A stretch of DNA of 64,000 nt, taken from positions 41,518-105,517 of the forward strand of contig NZ_KE386930.1 in NCBI RefSeq assembly GCF_000429625.1, written 5' to 3'. Of this stretch, positions 53,246 through 61,943 are shown one piece after another. The notes beneath the pieces are model-generated. The model was not told the origin of the DNA and made no database searches. It saw only the letters and a program-made list of their open reading frames with translations. Source of the DNA: Azospirillum halopraeferens DSM 3675 (GTDB lineage Bacteria > Pseudomonadota > Alphaproteobacteria > Azospirillales > Azospirillaceae). Numbering within the stretch: the stretch's first letter is position 1; each line of letters starts with the position of its first letter. The position numbers were made by a program, and so were the translations under genes.

Positions 53246-54247
53246 ATGAGCATCACCGTTGGACCCGATCCAGACCATCCGCACGGTGGGCATGCCGTCC
53301 TGACCGTGGCCGGGACGGTGGTGACCGGCCCCGTCAATCTGTCCGTCTTCGACCTGTTCTCCGACCGCCACCTCGGCCCGAAGGGCTGGCAGGCGGCACC
53401 CGTTGCCCTGGGTCCCTACAACCCGCAGGTCGTCGGCGATGCGCTGCTGGTGCGCGTGGGTCCGGAAGTCGTCGATCATATCGAGGCCTTCACGACGGTG
53501 CGGCTCACCGTCGGGACCGTGACGACGGACCTGGCTTGGCCCGATACGGTGCGCATGTCGCCGCGACGGGCGGGCCTCGGCGGCATCCATGTGGCACCGG
53601 ACACGCCACCGGCACCCCCGCCGCCACCCCCGCCGCCGCCGCCACCCCCGCCGCCGCCACCCCCGCCGCCGCCGCCACCGCCCGAGCCATCGCCCGAGCC
53701 ACCGCCTGAACCCGATCCCCGTACCGAAGGGCGCCCCGGCTCCCGCCGGTGGCTGATCCCGGTCGGTCTCTCGGCCGTTGCGGCGGCGGTTGCGGCCATG
53801 CTGTGGTGGGGGTCGGTGCCGGTGCCGCCCGACGAGCCCGTGGGCGCGGTCGCGCAGGACGTTCCGCCGGTCGATGCGCCGGCGCCATGCAGCGCCGCAC
53901 GGCTGACGTCGGCCGTGGCCATGGCGCCGGCCGACGGCTTTGCCATTGTCGCCGCTTGCGGCGCGGAAGGCGATGTCGAGTTGCGTTTCCGGGCTATCGC
54001 CGCCGCGGCTGACGCCGGTGTCGGGGAAGCCATCGCCATGCTCGGCCGCTGGTGGGATCCCGCGGAAGCCGCTGCCGTCGGCTCCGGATACTCCAGGCCG
54101 GATCCGTCTCAGGCCGTCCGCTACTACCGCGACGCCGTGGCGGCCGGATTTGCACCGGCGGAAGCCCTGCTGCGCCGCGCCTGCGGCGCTCTCAACCCCA
54201 CCGCCGATCCGATTCACGAAAGCGCCCGCGACCTCTACTGCCGGTAA
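53246..54247 (+). CDS. Single-pass membrane protein with polyproline linker and Sel1-like repeats
   Basis: 333 residues. The cytoplasmic N-terminal part (about 1-115) is beta-rich (GHAVLTVAGTVVTGPVNLSV). A run of about 27 consecutive prolines, then a further proline/glutamate stretch (residues about 121-160), leads to a membrane helix (WLIPVGLSAVAAAVAAMLWW) and a periplasmic domain with Sel1/TPR-like units (RFRAIAAAADAGVGEAIAML and AVRYYRDAVAAGFAPAEALL). It has the same cytoplasm-linker-helix-periplasm plan as the protease and DUF2135-like proteins upstream. It lies 10 bases after srfC with a GGAAG ribosome-binding site. Confidence 0.8.
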   Translation: MSITVGPDPDHPHGGHAVLTVAGTVVTGPVNLSVFDLFSDRHLGPKGWQAAPVALGPYNPQVVGDALLVRVGPEVVDHIEAFTTVRLTVGTVTTDLAWPDTVRMSPRRAGLGGIHVAPDTPPAPPPPPPPPPPPPPPPPPPPPPPPEPSPEPPPEPDPRTEGRPGSRRWLIPVGLSAVAAAVAAMLWWGSVPVPPDEPVGAVAQDVPPVDAPAPCSAARLTSAVAMAPADGFAIVAACGAEGDVELRFRAIAAAADAGVGEAIAMLGRWWDPAEAAAVGSGYSRPDPSQAVRYYRDAVAAGFAPAEALLRRACGALNPTADPIHESARDLYCR

Positions 54248-54277
54248 CTCCGACGATATCCAGCCAGGAGCCTTGCC

Positions 54278-56203
54278 ATGTTCGCCGTGACCAGACTGTG
54301 CATCGCCGCGGCATTCGTCAGCGTTCTGTCCGGTCTTTTGTGGCCGGCGCCGTCAGAAGCGCAGAATCGCCGGCCCCTGCTCATGGAAGGCCGCCAGACC
54401 GTATTCCAGCGCGTGCTGACCCGGCCTCTGGCTACACTGCACGCATCCCGGGGCGGCCCGGTCCGGAATCAGTTCTCCCCCTTCGAACCGCTTTACGTCT
54501 ACGGGCGTGACGGGGAGTGGCTGGAGGTGGGCCGTTCGATGTTCCGCGGTCCTACGGGCTGGGTGAAGGCGGAGCAGGTGGTCCCCTGGCGTCAGAACAT
54601 TGTGGCCGCCTTTACCAACCCCGCCGGTCGCCAGAGGAACCTCTTCTTCGCAAGTCGCGACTCCCTGGAGGCGGTGCTGAACAGCGAATCCAGCACCGCG
54701 TTGGCCCGGCGGTACCAATCCGCGGCCGTTTCCGGTCGCCCTTTGCCGGAGAGCGGTGTCGTCGCCGTGGAGCCGGCCGAACACGTCGACATCCGCAGCC
54801 GGTTCTATCTGCTTCCGATCCTCGAGTTTTCCGAGGATTTCCATCCCATGACCTCCGATCCGTTCCTGAAGCTGCGGGTCGCTTCGTTGCCCCTGCGCGA
54901 CAGCGGGGCCAATCGCGGGGGGGCTTCCGACGCGATGGCCGGCTTCGACGTCGGCGTGGTGTTCGTGATCGACACCACTCTGTCCATGGACCCTTACATT
55001 GCCGAAACGCTGAACCAGGTACGGTCCATCGTCAACCGCATCGGCCAGACGGACCTCGCCGGCCGCGTGCATTTCGGCCTGTGGGGCTTTCGCGACAATC
55101 CGGCCGCGGCGCCCGGCCTGGAATACCGCACCCGCGAATACCTGCCATTGGCGCGTCGCAACGGATTCGATCCGATCGTTCAGGCGCTGTCCTCCATGGA
55201 AGCGACCCGCGTCAACAGCCCGGGCTTCCCGGAAGACAGCGTTGCCGGTGTCGAGGATGCGGTTGAGCGCGTGAACTGGGCGCCCGACGGCCGCCCCTTC
55301 GGCGGGCGCTACATTCTATTGATCACGGATGCGGGTCCCAAGCCGTTCGGCGACAGCAATGCCCGCTCCGATCTCGATACGGCCTCCCTGCAGCCCCGTG
55401 CGCGCGAACGCGGCATTGCCGTGATGACGCTCCACCTCAAGACGCCGGCCGGGCGCGCCAACCATGCCACGGCCGAAAAAGCGTACCGCACCCTCTCGCG
55501 CTTTGACGAGGCCACCTTCTATTACCCCATAGAGAACGGCGATCGGGAAGCCTTCGGCCGTCAGGTGCGCGCGTTCGTCGAGGGGTTCACCAACCATGTC
55601 CGTGCGGCGATGGGGCGGCCCCCTGAGCCGACCGGCACCGCGGATCCCGATCTCGACCGGCTGGGGCATGCCATGCGCCTTGCCTATCTCGGGCAGCAGG
55701 CCGGCACCGCGGCGCCGTCGGTGTTCGAAAGCTGGGTTTCGGACAAGGCCATCGAAGACGGACGCATCAGCGCCCTTCAACCGCGTCTGCTGATCACGAA
55801 GAACGAACTCTCCACCATGCGCAACGTGCTTCGCACGGTTCTGGATGTCGCGGAGCGCAGCCAGGGCCAAACCGATCAGGTGGGATTCTTCAACCAGATC
55901 AAAGACGCCATGGTGAGGATGTCGCAAAATCCCGACACGCTGGTCAATGCGGACTTCAACACCCTCGGCGGTGCATTCGGAGAAATTCTCGCCGATCTTC
56001 CGTACCGATCCGAGATCATGGAGATTACCGAGTCGCGCTGGGCGAATTCGAGTACGTTGCAACGCGAAATCCTCGACCGGCTGCGCGCCCGACTGCTGCT
56101 GTACGAGCGCTGGCATGATGATCCGGCCAACTGGACGCGGCTTTCCGACGAGGCTCCCGATGGCGAGCACGTCTTTGCAATGCCCTTCTCCGCTCTTCCC
56201 TGA
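54278..56203 (+). CDS. Secreted von Willebrand factor A-domain protein with N-terminal SH3-like domain
   Basis: 641 residues with a signal peptide (LCIAAAFVSVLSGLLWPAPSEA-QN). An SH3b-like region follows (LYVYGRDGEWLEVGRSMFRGPTGWVKAEQV, about 68-98). The vWA domain starts near 221 (GVVFVIDTTLSMDPYIAETL); its metal-site motif is D-T-T-L-S, a DxTxS variant of the usual DxSxS, so divalent metal binding is still likely. The C-terminal 200 residues are helical and unidentified. It is periplasmic, so it could bind the periplasmic domains of the three membrane proteins upstream or the ABC permease downstream. The ABC ATPase starts 10 bases after its stop. Confidence 0.85.
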   Translation: MFAVTRLCIAAAFVSVLSGLLWPAPSEAQNRRPLLMEGRQTVFQRVLTRPLATLHASRGGPVRNQFSPFEPLYVYGRDGEWLEVGRSMFRGPTGWVKAEQVVPWRQNIVAAFTNPAGRQRNLFFASRDSLEAVLNSESSTALARRYQSAAVSGRPLPESGVVAVEPAEHVDIRSRFYLLPILEFSEDFHPMTSDPFLKLRVASLPLRDSGANRGGASDAMAGFDVGVVFVIDTTLSMDPYIAETLNQVRSIVNRIGQTDLAGRVHFGLWGFRDNPAAAPGLEYRTREYLPLARRNGFDPIVQALSSMEATRVNSPGFPEDSVAGVEDAVERVNWAPDGRPFGGRYILLITDAGPKPFGDSNARSDLDTASLQPRARERGIAVMTLHLKTPAGRANHATAEKAYRTLSRFDEATFYYPIENGDREAFGRQVRAFVEGFTNHVRAAMGRPPEPTGTADPDLDRLGHAMRLAYLGQQAGTAAPSVFESWVSDKAIEDGRISALQPRLLITKNELSTMRNVLRTVLDVAERSQGQTDQVGFFNQIKDAMVRMSQNPDTLVNADFNTLGGAFGEILADLPYRSEIMEITESRWANSSTLQREILDRLRARLLLYERWHDDPANWTRLSDEAPDGEHVFAMPFSALP

Positions 56204-56212
56204 GGCCCGGCA

Positions 56213-56929
56213 ATGCGCCTGGTCATTCAGGGGTTGGTCAAGACGATGCATGACGCGGGGCGGCGTTTCACCCTGGTGGTCCCCCGGTTCAGCATGGCCG
56301 TCGGCGAAACGGTCGCCCTGGTCGGCCCATCGGGATCCGGCAAGACCACACTGCTCGAACTCCTCGGGCTGGTGTCGGAACCGAGCCGGGTAACGGCGTT
56401 CCGATTGGAAGGGGATGGTGAAGCCGTGGACATCGCCGCGTTATGGCAGCGCCGGCGGCGGGCCGCGCTGGCGCGGTTGCGGTCGCGGCGTTTCGGCTTT
56501 GTGCTGCAGGCCGGCGGTTTGTTTCCCTTTCTCTCGGCGAATGCGAACGCGAGCCTGCCCCTGCACCTGTTCGGAGCACCCGATCCTGTCCACCTCGCAA
56601 CGCTCATGGCCCGCGTGGGCCTGGAAGACGTGGCCGCCCTGCGCCCGGCAAAGCTCTCCATCGGCCAGAGACAGCGTGTGGCCATTGTGCGCGCCCTCGT
56701 CCATCGGCCCGCTTTCGTGATCGCCGACGAACCGACGTCGGCGCTCGATCCGGATACAGCGGATTCCGTTCTGTCCCTGCTGCTGGATACGGCGGCCGAG
56801 CAGAAGACCGGCGTCATCCTGTCGTCCCACAATATCGGGCTGATCGAACGCCACAATCTGCGTCGTATCGAACTGGCGCGCTGGTCCGGCGAAGCCGATC
56901 ACTACGTCAGCGCCCTGGGTGCCGCATGA
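56213..56929 (+). CDS. ABC transporter ATPase (MacB/LolD type)
   Basis: 238 residues. Walker A GPSGSGKTTLL, Q-loop FVLQAGGLFPFLSANANASL, signature LSIGQRQRVAIVRAL (LSIGQ replaces LSGGQ), Walker B FVIADEPTSALD and switch His in SSHNIGL. These place it with the FtsE/LolD/MacB group that works with FtsX-like permeases. Its stop overlaps the permease start (ATGA). Such complexes extract lipoproteins or drive periplasmic mechanical work, not conventional uptake. Confidence 0.9.
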   Translation: MRLVIQGLVKTMHDAGRRFTLVVPRFSMAVGETVALVGPSGSGKTTLLELLGLVSEPSRVTAFRLEGDGEAVDIAALWQRRRRAALARLRSRRFGFVLQAGGLFPFLSANANASLPLHLFGAPDPVHLATLMARVGLEDVAALRPAKLSIGQRQRVAIVRALVHRPAFVIADEPTSALDPDTADSVLSLLLDTAAEQKTGVILSSHNIGLIERHNLRRIELARWSGEADHYVSALGAA

Positions 56930-58128
56930 GACTGGCCCGGTTCGCCCTCACCGATTTGCTGAACGAGCGGGTGCACCTGGCCTGCGCGATGGCCATGATC
57001 ATGGGCGTCATGGTGCCGCTCATGATTTTGCTCGGCGTCAAGACGGGAGTGTTCGCGGCGCTGATGGACGATCTGCGGGCCGACAGGGACATCCTGCGCA
57101 TCACCATTCCCGGAGACCATCCGTTTTCGATAGCGGATGCGGATGAGGTCCGTGGCTGGCCGGAAACCGGTTTCGTGGTCGTCAACACCCGCTCCATTGC
57201 CCGCCGGCTCAACGTGAAGCGTCAGGACGGGAACCGGATGCGCGGCGTCAGCCTCGTGCCGACCGGGCCGGCAGATCCGCTGCTGCCATCGGGGCAACGG
57301 CTGACCGGGTTGGACGTCGCGGCCAGCGCCGGACTGGCCGCCCAGCTCGGTCTTGAACCCGGCCATCGTCTGGTGTCCGTCATCGGACGCGGCGACCCCG
57401 TCAACGAGCGTCTGACGATCTCGCTGACCGTGGCGGCGGTGCTGCCGCGCGTCGCGCTGGAGGGAGAGGCACTGCTGATGGATCCCGAAACCATGGATGG
57501 GATCGAGGCCTTCTATGACGGGTACGCACTGCCTCAATGGGGGCTTGGTACCGGCCGCCCCCTCCACGAACGCGTGGTGGAGTACGAAAGCCTGCGTCTG
57601 TACGCGCGTGACCTGCACGATGTGGCCGTGCTGGAGGCGCGGTTGCGTGACCGTTTCGATATCCCGGCCAACTCCAGGGCGGCTCACGTTGCCGGGCTGC
57701 TGAGGCTTGGACGCAATCTTGACCTGGCGCTTTCCCTCGTCGCCTCCGCCGCGTTGGGCGGTCTGTTCGCCGCCCTGCTTTCCAGTTTCTGGGGGGTGGT
57801 GCAGCGCAAGCGGCTGATGCTGGCCACCCTTGGCCTGGTCGGCGTGACGCCGATGGGACTCGCCGCCGTGCCGGTGGTGCAGGCCGCCGCCACGGCGCTG
57901 GCGGGTGCCGCGGCATCGCTGATCATGTTCGCGCTGTTCGCAACCGTTGCGGAGGCTCTGTTCGCCGACGCTCTCCCCGCGGGTGCGTCCGTGATCCGCA
58001 TGCCCGCTGGAACTCTCGTGATGCTGACGCTCGGTGTCGTCCTTCTCGCGGTATCGGCGGCCTTCGTCGCCGCTCGGGCAGCGGCACACATCGACCCTGC
58101 GATCGTCATTCGGGAGGGACAAGCGTGA
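56926..58128 (+). CDS. FtsX/MacB/LolC-like ABC permease
   Basis: 400 residues, four membrane helices: one near the N-terminus (ACAMAMIMGVMVPLMILLGV), then a periplasmic domain of about 230 residues, then three helices (LALSLVASAALGGLFAALLSSFW; VPVVQAAATALAGAAASLIMFAL; VMLTLGVVLLAVSAAFVAARA) and a short tail ending DPAIVIREG. This is the topology of FtsX/MacB/LolCE permeases. It is coupled on both sides by four-base overlaps (ATPase before, GTG of the FGE-fold gene after). Probable cargo candidates are the two lipoproteins encoded further downstream. Confidence 0.88.
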   Translation: MRLARFALTDLLNERVHLACAMAMIMGVMVPLMILLGVKTGVFAALMDDLRADRDILRITIPGDHPFSIADADEVRGWPETGFVVVNTRSIARRLNVKRQDGNRMRGVSLVPTGPADPLLPSGQRLTGLDVAASAGLAAQLGLEPGHRLVSVIGRGDPVNERLTISLTVAAVLPRVALEGEALLMDPETMDGIEAFYDGYALPQWGLGTGRPLHERVVEYESLRLYARDLHDVAVLEARLRDRFDIPANSRAAHVAGLLRLGRNLDLALSLVASAALGGLFAALLSSFWGVVQRKRLMLATLGLVGVTPMGLAAVPVVQAAATALAGAAASLIMFALFATVAEALFADALPAGASVIRMPAGTLVMLTLGVVLLAVSAAFVAARAAAHIDPAIVIREGQA

Positions 58129-59690
58129 AACACGCCTGCTTTGCATTGGCCGCGTTATGGGCATTACCGGCAGCGGCGGAGACCATCACCTGGGACAAAA
58201 AGATGTTCGACCCGGCCGGCGGGGCCGACCTGGTGCTTCCCATGCCGTGCGGCGGTGCGATGGCGTTTCAGCGGGTCATCACCCCGGTTGCCCCGGACGA
58301 TCCGCTGGCGGACCGGCGGGTGCATCTTGGCGTGGGGCAACCGGAAACCGGCTATGCCGACTACACGCGCCTGGACCATCTGCGCGGCGGGTTCACCGAC
58401 GCCGGCAAGGGCGAAACCTGGTTTTATATAGCCCGCTACGAGTTGACGCGCCAGCAAGCCAAGGCGCTGCGCGGAGACTGTGCCCCCCCGGACCAGCGGG
58501 GAATCGCGCCCGAGACGGGGATGAGCTGGTACGACGCCGTGGATCTATCGCGCCGGTTTTCCGAATGGCTGCGTCAGAAGGCGCCGGAGTCCCTGCCAAA
58601 GGAAGAAGGCGTTCCCGGGTTCATTCGATTGCCCACGGAAACCGAATGGGAATACGCCGCCCGCGGCGGGGCAAAGGTGTCGCCCACAGAGTTTCAGGGG
58701 CGCCGCTATCCGATGACGGGCGCCCTGCGCGACCACGCCTGGCATCAGGGCGCCGACAGCGCGCGGGGGCAATTCCGGCCGGTTGGGCGCCTCGCACCCA
58801 ACCCCCTTGGTCTGTACGACATCTACGGCAATGCCGAGGAGCTGATCCTGGAGCCGTTCCGCATCAACAATGTCGGCCGGCTCGGCGGGCAGGCGGGCGG
58901 CGTTCTCACCCGCGGCGGGTCGATCTTCTCGGACGCAGAGGCGATCTACAGCGCCCAACGCCAGGAATGGTCGCCTTTCGACGCTGCCACCGGCAAAGCC
59001 CAGGCGCAGGACACGTTCGGTGCACGCTTTGTCCTGGCAACGCACGTGACCCTGACCCTGGAGCGCATCAACAACATCCGATCGATCTGGATCGCCCGCA
59101 GCAGCGCCAATCCGGACGTGGAGATCGACCCGCTTCGCCGCATCACCGGCCTGATCGATGACGAAACCCAACCGGAACGCCGCGCTTCCCTGGAAGCGGT
59201 CCGCGGGGACTTCGTAAGTGCCGAGCGCTTGCGCAACGAGGCGCGCCTGGAGGCACTCAAGGCAACTCTGTTCGGCGGTGCAGTGCTGATCGCGGCATTG
59301 ATGGACATCGAGGATCAACTGGTTCGCATCTCCAAACTTCTCAAGGAAATGGAGACGGCAAAGGCAGAATCGCTGGCTGCCAACGATGCCAACGACGTCG
59401 CCTTTTACACGGAACAGGTCGATGTCATCAAAGGGCGGATCACCACGTTTCGCGAATCCCGAAAGTTGAGTGTGCTCAGCTTCGAACGGCAGCTTGTCGC
59501 CGCCGCAAGCCCGGACCACGCCGCGATCTTGCGTCGCCAGGCACGGGACGTGCTTGACCTGGAATTGGCAACCGCGGGGCTCACGAACATGCGTCCACTG
59601 GTACAGCGCTTTGCCAGCGTTGCCGACACCTATGCGGCGCGACCGGATCGATCGATCGACGACATGGTGAGATCAGCCATCCTTCCGTAG
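58125..59690 (+). CDS. Secreted formylglycine-generating-enzyme-fold protein with helical C-terminal extension
   Basis: 521 residues from a GTG overlapping the permease stop. Signal peptide FALAALWALPAAA-ET. The FGE/SUMF1 fold is shown by GMSWYDAVDLSRRFSEWL, FIRLPTETEWEYAARGG, PNPLGLYDIYGNAEELILEP and a late FGARFVL. The cysteine pair needed for formylglycine formation is not found at the expected place (TRGGSIFSDAEAIYSAQRQE), so it is probably a binding or other-activity member. The last 200 residues are helical and include a hydrophobic stretch (LFGGAVLIAALMDI) and coiled coil. It is presumably periplasmic and part of the same complex as the vWA protein. Confidence 0.83.
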   Translation: MKHACFALAALWALPAAAETITWDKKMFDPAGGADLVLPMPCGGAMAFQRVITPVAPDDPLADRRVHLGVGQPETGYADYTRLDHLRGGFTDAGKGETWFYIARYELTRQQAKALRGDCAPPDQRGIAPETGMSWYDAVDLSRRFSEWLRQKAPESLPKEEGVPGFIRLPTETEWEYAARGGAKVSPTEFQGRRYPMTGALRDHAWHQGADSARGQFRPVGRLAPNPLGLYDIYGNAEELILEPFRINNVGRLGGQAGGVLTRGGSIFSDAEAIYSAQRQEWSPFDAATGKAQAQDTFGARFVLATHVTLTLERINNIRSIWIARSSANPDVEIDPLRRITGLIDDETQPERRASLEAVRGDFVSAERLRNEARLEALKATLFGGAVLIAALMDIEDQLVRISKLLKEMETAKAESLAANDANDVAFYTEQVDVIKGRITTFRESRKLSVLSFERQLVAAASPDHAAILRRQARDVLDLELATAGLTNMRPLVQRFASVADTYAARPDRSIDDMVRSAILP

Positions 59691-59709
59691 ATGTCAAGTG
59701 GAGGACCTC

Positions 59710-60534
59710 ATGCATACCATCCAAGCCTCGAGGATAGCCGCAATGACAACCAACAGCGTATTTGGCAGACCCGTACTTATAAGCTTACTCGCAGCGAGCC
59801 TGATCATCGGCGGCTGCGCGAGCAGTCGTGACGGGTCGACGCCCAATATCTTCTCTGATATTTCTGCAGCATTCGAAGACGACGACCCGACTTTGTTGCC
59901 GGAACAAAGGGCGTTGCGCCGCCAGCAGCGTGAGTATTCCGAAGCCCGTTTGACGTCGGCGGCGGTCGGGGCGGCGGGCGGTGCCCTCGCAGGGGCCGTC
60001 ATCGGTGCGGCCCTCGGCGGAGGCCGAGGGGCGGCCACCGGTGCCGCCGTGGGGCTCCTTGCGGGGGGTACCGCCGGATACATCGGTGGCACCTATCTGA
60101 CGCGGGATCATCAATCCTTCACGGTGTCGCGCGACACGCTGCAAAACGACATCGACGCCGCCAAGGCGGAAACCGAGAAAATGCGGAGCAACGTGCAGGT
60201 TGCCGAAGTGGCCCTTGCCGCGCAGCGCACGGAGATCAACCGCCTCAACGCCAGTCTGCGTGCCCGTCAGATCAGCGAAGAGGCTGCTCGTCAGAAGCTT
60301 CAGACTGCCGCCGCCGATGTCGCAGCCATCCGGGCGCTCGCCGAAGAAAGCGAACGCCGCAACGTCAAGTTGGCAGAATCCGCGGCACGGTATCGTCAAG
60401 CCGGACTGCCCACCGGTCAGCTTGATAGCGAAATCGCCAGGCAGAAGGCGGAGGCTGCCAAGCTGCGGAATCTTGAACGGCAACTGGTCGAAGCCATTAA
60501 TCGCACGCCGGCCAACGTACGTCCGGTGACTTGA
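59710..60534 (+). CDS. Lipoprotein with glycine zipper and coiled coil
   Basis: 274 residues from ATG 59710, which has GGAGG at good spacing; an in-frame ATG at 59743 would give a more standard lipoprotein signal (MTTNSVFGRPVLISLLAASL, lipobox IGGC). After the lipid-attached Cys comes a glycine-zipper segment (AAVGAAGGALAGAVIGAALG, GAAVGLLAGGTAGYIGG) able to insert into a membrane, then a long coiled coil (about 150-265). Such proteins span from the outer membrane into the periplasm. It is a plausible outer-membrane terminus of the Srf machine. A terminator follows. Confidence 0.78.
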   Translation: MHTIQASRIAAMTTNSVFGRPVLISLLAASLIIGGCASSRDGSTPNIFSDISAAFEDDDPTLLPEQRALRRQQREYSEARLTSAAVGAAGGALAGAVIGAALGGGRGAATGAAVGLLAGGTAGYIGGTYLTRDHQSFTVSRDTLQNDIDAAKAETEKMRSNVQVAEVALAAQRTEINRLNASLRARQISEEAARQKLQTAAADVAAIRALAEESERRNVKLAESAARYRQAGLPTGQLDSEIARQKAEAAKLRNLERQLVEAINRTPANVRPVT

Positions 60535-60549
60535 TAGCGCGGAAGGTCG

Positions 60550-60591
60550 GAAGACGCCGCGCGATCCATTGCTTCGGCGGCGCTTCTTTTT
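60550..60591 (+). terminator. Intrinsic terminator after the glycine-zipper lipoprotein gene
   Basis: GAAGACGCCGC (60550-60560) pairs with GCGGCGCTTC (60577-60586) with one bulged A, followed by TTTTTCATTTCTTT. It may end or attenuate the long transcript that begins at 43676. Confidence 0.6.
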
Positions 60592-60619
60592 CATTTCTTT
60601 ATGGAAAAAGGACTGCGGC

Positions 60620-61138
60620 GTGCAAAAGCCAGCTATTGTATCTGCATTGGCTTTCGCTCTGATGGTGAGCGGAGCCTGCACCCAAACCACAAGCAACTCC
60701 TGTGCGGGAGCCAATGCTCCGATCACCTTCAGCAATTTGCTCAGCAATTCGCTGGCAAACAACTATGACAAGTGCCTGGACACGATGCGCGAGGATCTTG
60801 CGATCCTGCGCCTGCAGGCCCGGGCGATGGAGGCCAAGGCCGAGGAACTGCGTCGGGATGCGTCACGGCTGTCCGGCGAACGGGCGCGCAGTGCGGCGCG
60901 TCTGGCCGAGGTGAATCAACGTCACGCCGGAATCCTCTCGGAATTGAATGCCACCAACGCGCAGCGTGTGGTGGAGCGAGGCCAACTGGAAGCGCTGTTG
61001 GCGGAGGAAAAGCGACTGCGGGAAGACATCGACCGTATGAACGCCAGCGGCGGCGCCACGGAAGCACAGGCGGCCGCCAAGGCACGCGAGCAGGATCGTT
61101 TGCGCAGATCGGTTCGCGCCGTCGTGGGGGCATCCTGA
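60620..61138 (+). CDS. Small coiled-coil lipoprotein
   Basis: 172 residues from GTG 60620, preceded by AAAAAGGAC. The signal peptide IVSALAFALMVSGAC ends in a lipobox (VSGAC). The mature part has two further cysteines (NSCAGAN, YDKCLD) and a coiled coil from about 55 to 150. It resembles the previous lipoprotein in layout but lacks the glycine zipper. No family recognised. Confidence 0.75.
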   Translation: MQKPAIVSALAFALMVSGACTQTTSNSCAGANAPITFSNLLSNSLANNYDKCLDTMREDLAILRLQARAMEAKAEELRRDASRLSGERARSAARLAEVNQRHAGILSELNATNAQRVVERGQLEALLAEEKRLREDIDRMNASGGATEAQAAAKAREQDRLRRSVRAVVGAS

Positions 61139-61234
61139 TCCATGCCGGGCTTTTCCTGAAACGCCTGCTTCCCGGGCACACGAGACACCGCGACATTCCG
61201 CCGAGATGACGCCGGCTACCAACGGAAATGCCAC

Positions 61235-61630
61235 ATGAACGCAATCATCGGCCGATCGATAAGCCTTGTCTTGCTTGTTGCACTCGGCGTGTTCCCCTGC
61301 AACGTGTCGGCGAGAGATGATGATGAGACGGCCGACGCCGAGCTCGGCAAGGTCGAGTTCGCCCTTAGCTGTGGCGCACGGTTCGGAGTGATTGAAGATG
61401 TGAAGGTGTTGCTGCGCAATGTCGACAGCAGCGGGTATGTCGTCCTAAAAGGAAAGTATCTCCAAAGACTTTCCATTGGCGGTCGATTCGGCCCTTTCGA
61501 TCAAAGCGGGGGATCGGAATATACCGGGACTTTTGTTGCCATTTTTGACCAGGAGAGAAACGTCAGAAAAGTTTCATGGAACATCAGCATGCGATCCGGA
61601 GATGTTCCGGCGCGATGCCTTGACCGGTAA
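61235..61630 (+). CDS. Small secreted protein of unknown function
   Basis: 131 residues. Signal peptide SISLVLLVALGVFPCNVSA-RD. The mature part looks beta-rich (KVEFALSCGARFGVIEDVKV, GYVVLKGKYLQRLSI, GTFVAIFDQERNVRKVSWNI) with two cysteines that could form a disulfide. Codon use is less GC-biased than in the window as a whole. It is the penultimate gene of the locus and starts after GGAAATGCC. Confidence 0.65.
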   Translation: MNAIIGRSISLVLLVALGVFPCNVSARDDDETADAELGKVEFALSCGARFGVIEDVKVLLRNVDSSGYVVLKGKYLQRLSIGGRFGPFDQSGGSEYTGTFVAIFDQERNVRKVSWNISMRSGDVPARCLDR

Positions 61631-61658
61631 AATCCACATATTGAGAGACGGAGAATAC

Positions 61659-61943
61659 ATGATTGGACGTTGCTTGTTTATCTTGGTGGCAATCGTCTTT
61701 TCCGTGGCGGCTGCGGGATCACACCCGGCGACGGCGAATGGCGTCGTTTTGATTGCCTCGGACAGCCACCGTGTCGAAGCGCTGCAGAGTTGCCACAAGG
61801 ACTGCACGCGTGTTCGCACTGCCGATGTCAAAGCCTGTCAGAAGATCACGGACAGTTCCCGTAGGGATCAGTGCATCGGAAGGGCAAACAAGGATGAAGA
61901 CCAGTGTGATCGGCAATGCGAGAAGAAGTATGGAAAGAAGTAA
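61659..61943 (+). CDS. Small secreted cysteine-rich protein
   Basis: 94 residues. Signal peptide CLFILVAIVFSVAAAGSHPATA. The mature 70 residues carry six cysteines in CHKDC, ACQKI, QCIGR and QCDRQC, compatible with disulfide pairing, and a basic tail (EKKYGKK). It starts 28 bases after the previous stop with GACGGAGA before the ATG. Base composition is A/T-rich for this genome. No family recognised. Confidence 0.7.
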   Translation: MIGRCLFILVAIVFSVAAAGSHPATANGVVLIASDSHRVEALQSCHKDCTRVRTADVKACQKITDSSRRDQCIGRANKDEDQCDRQCEKKYGKK

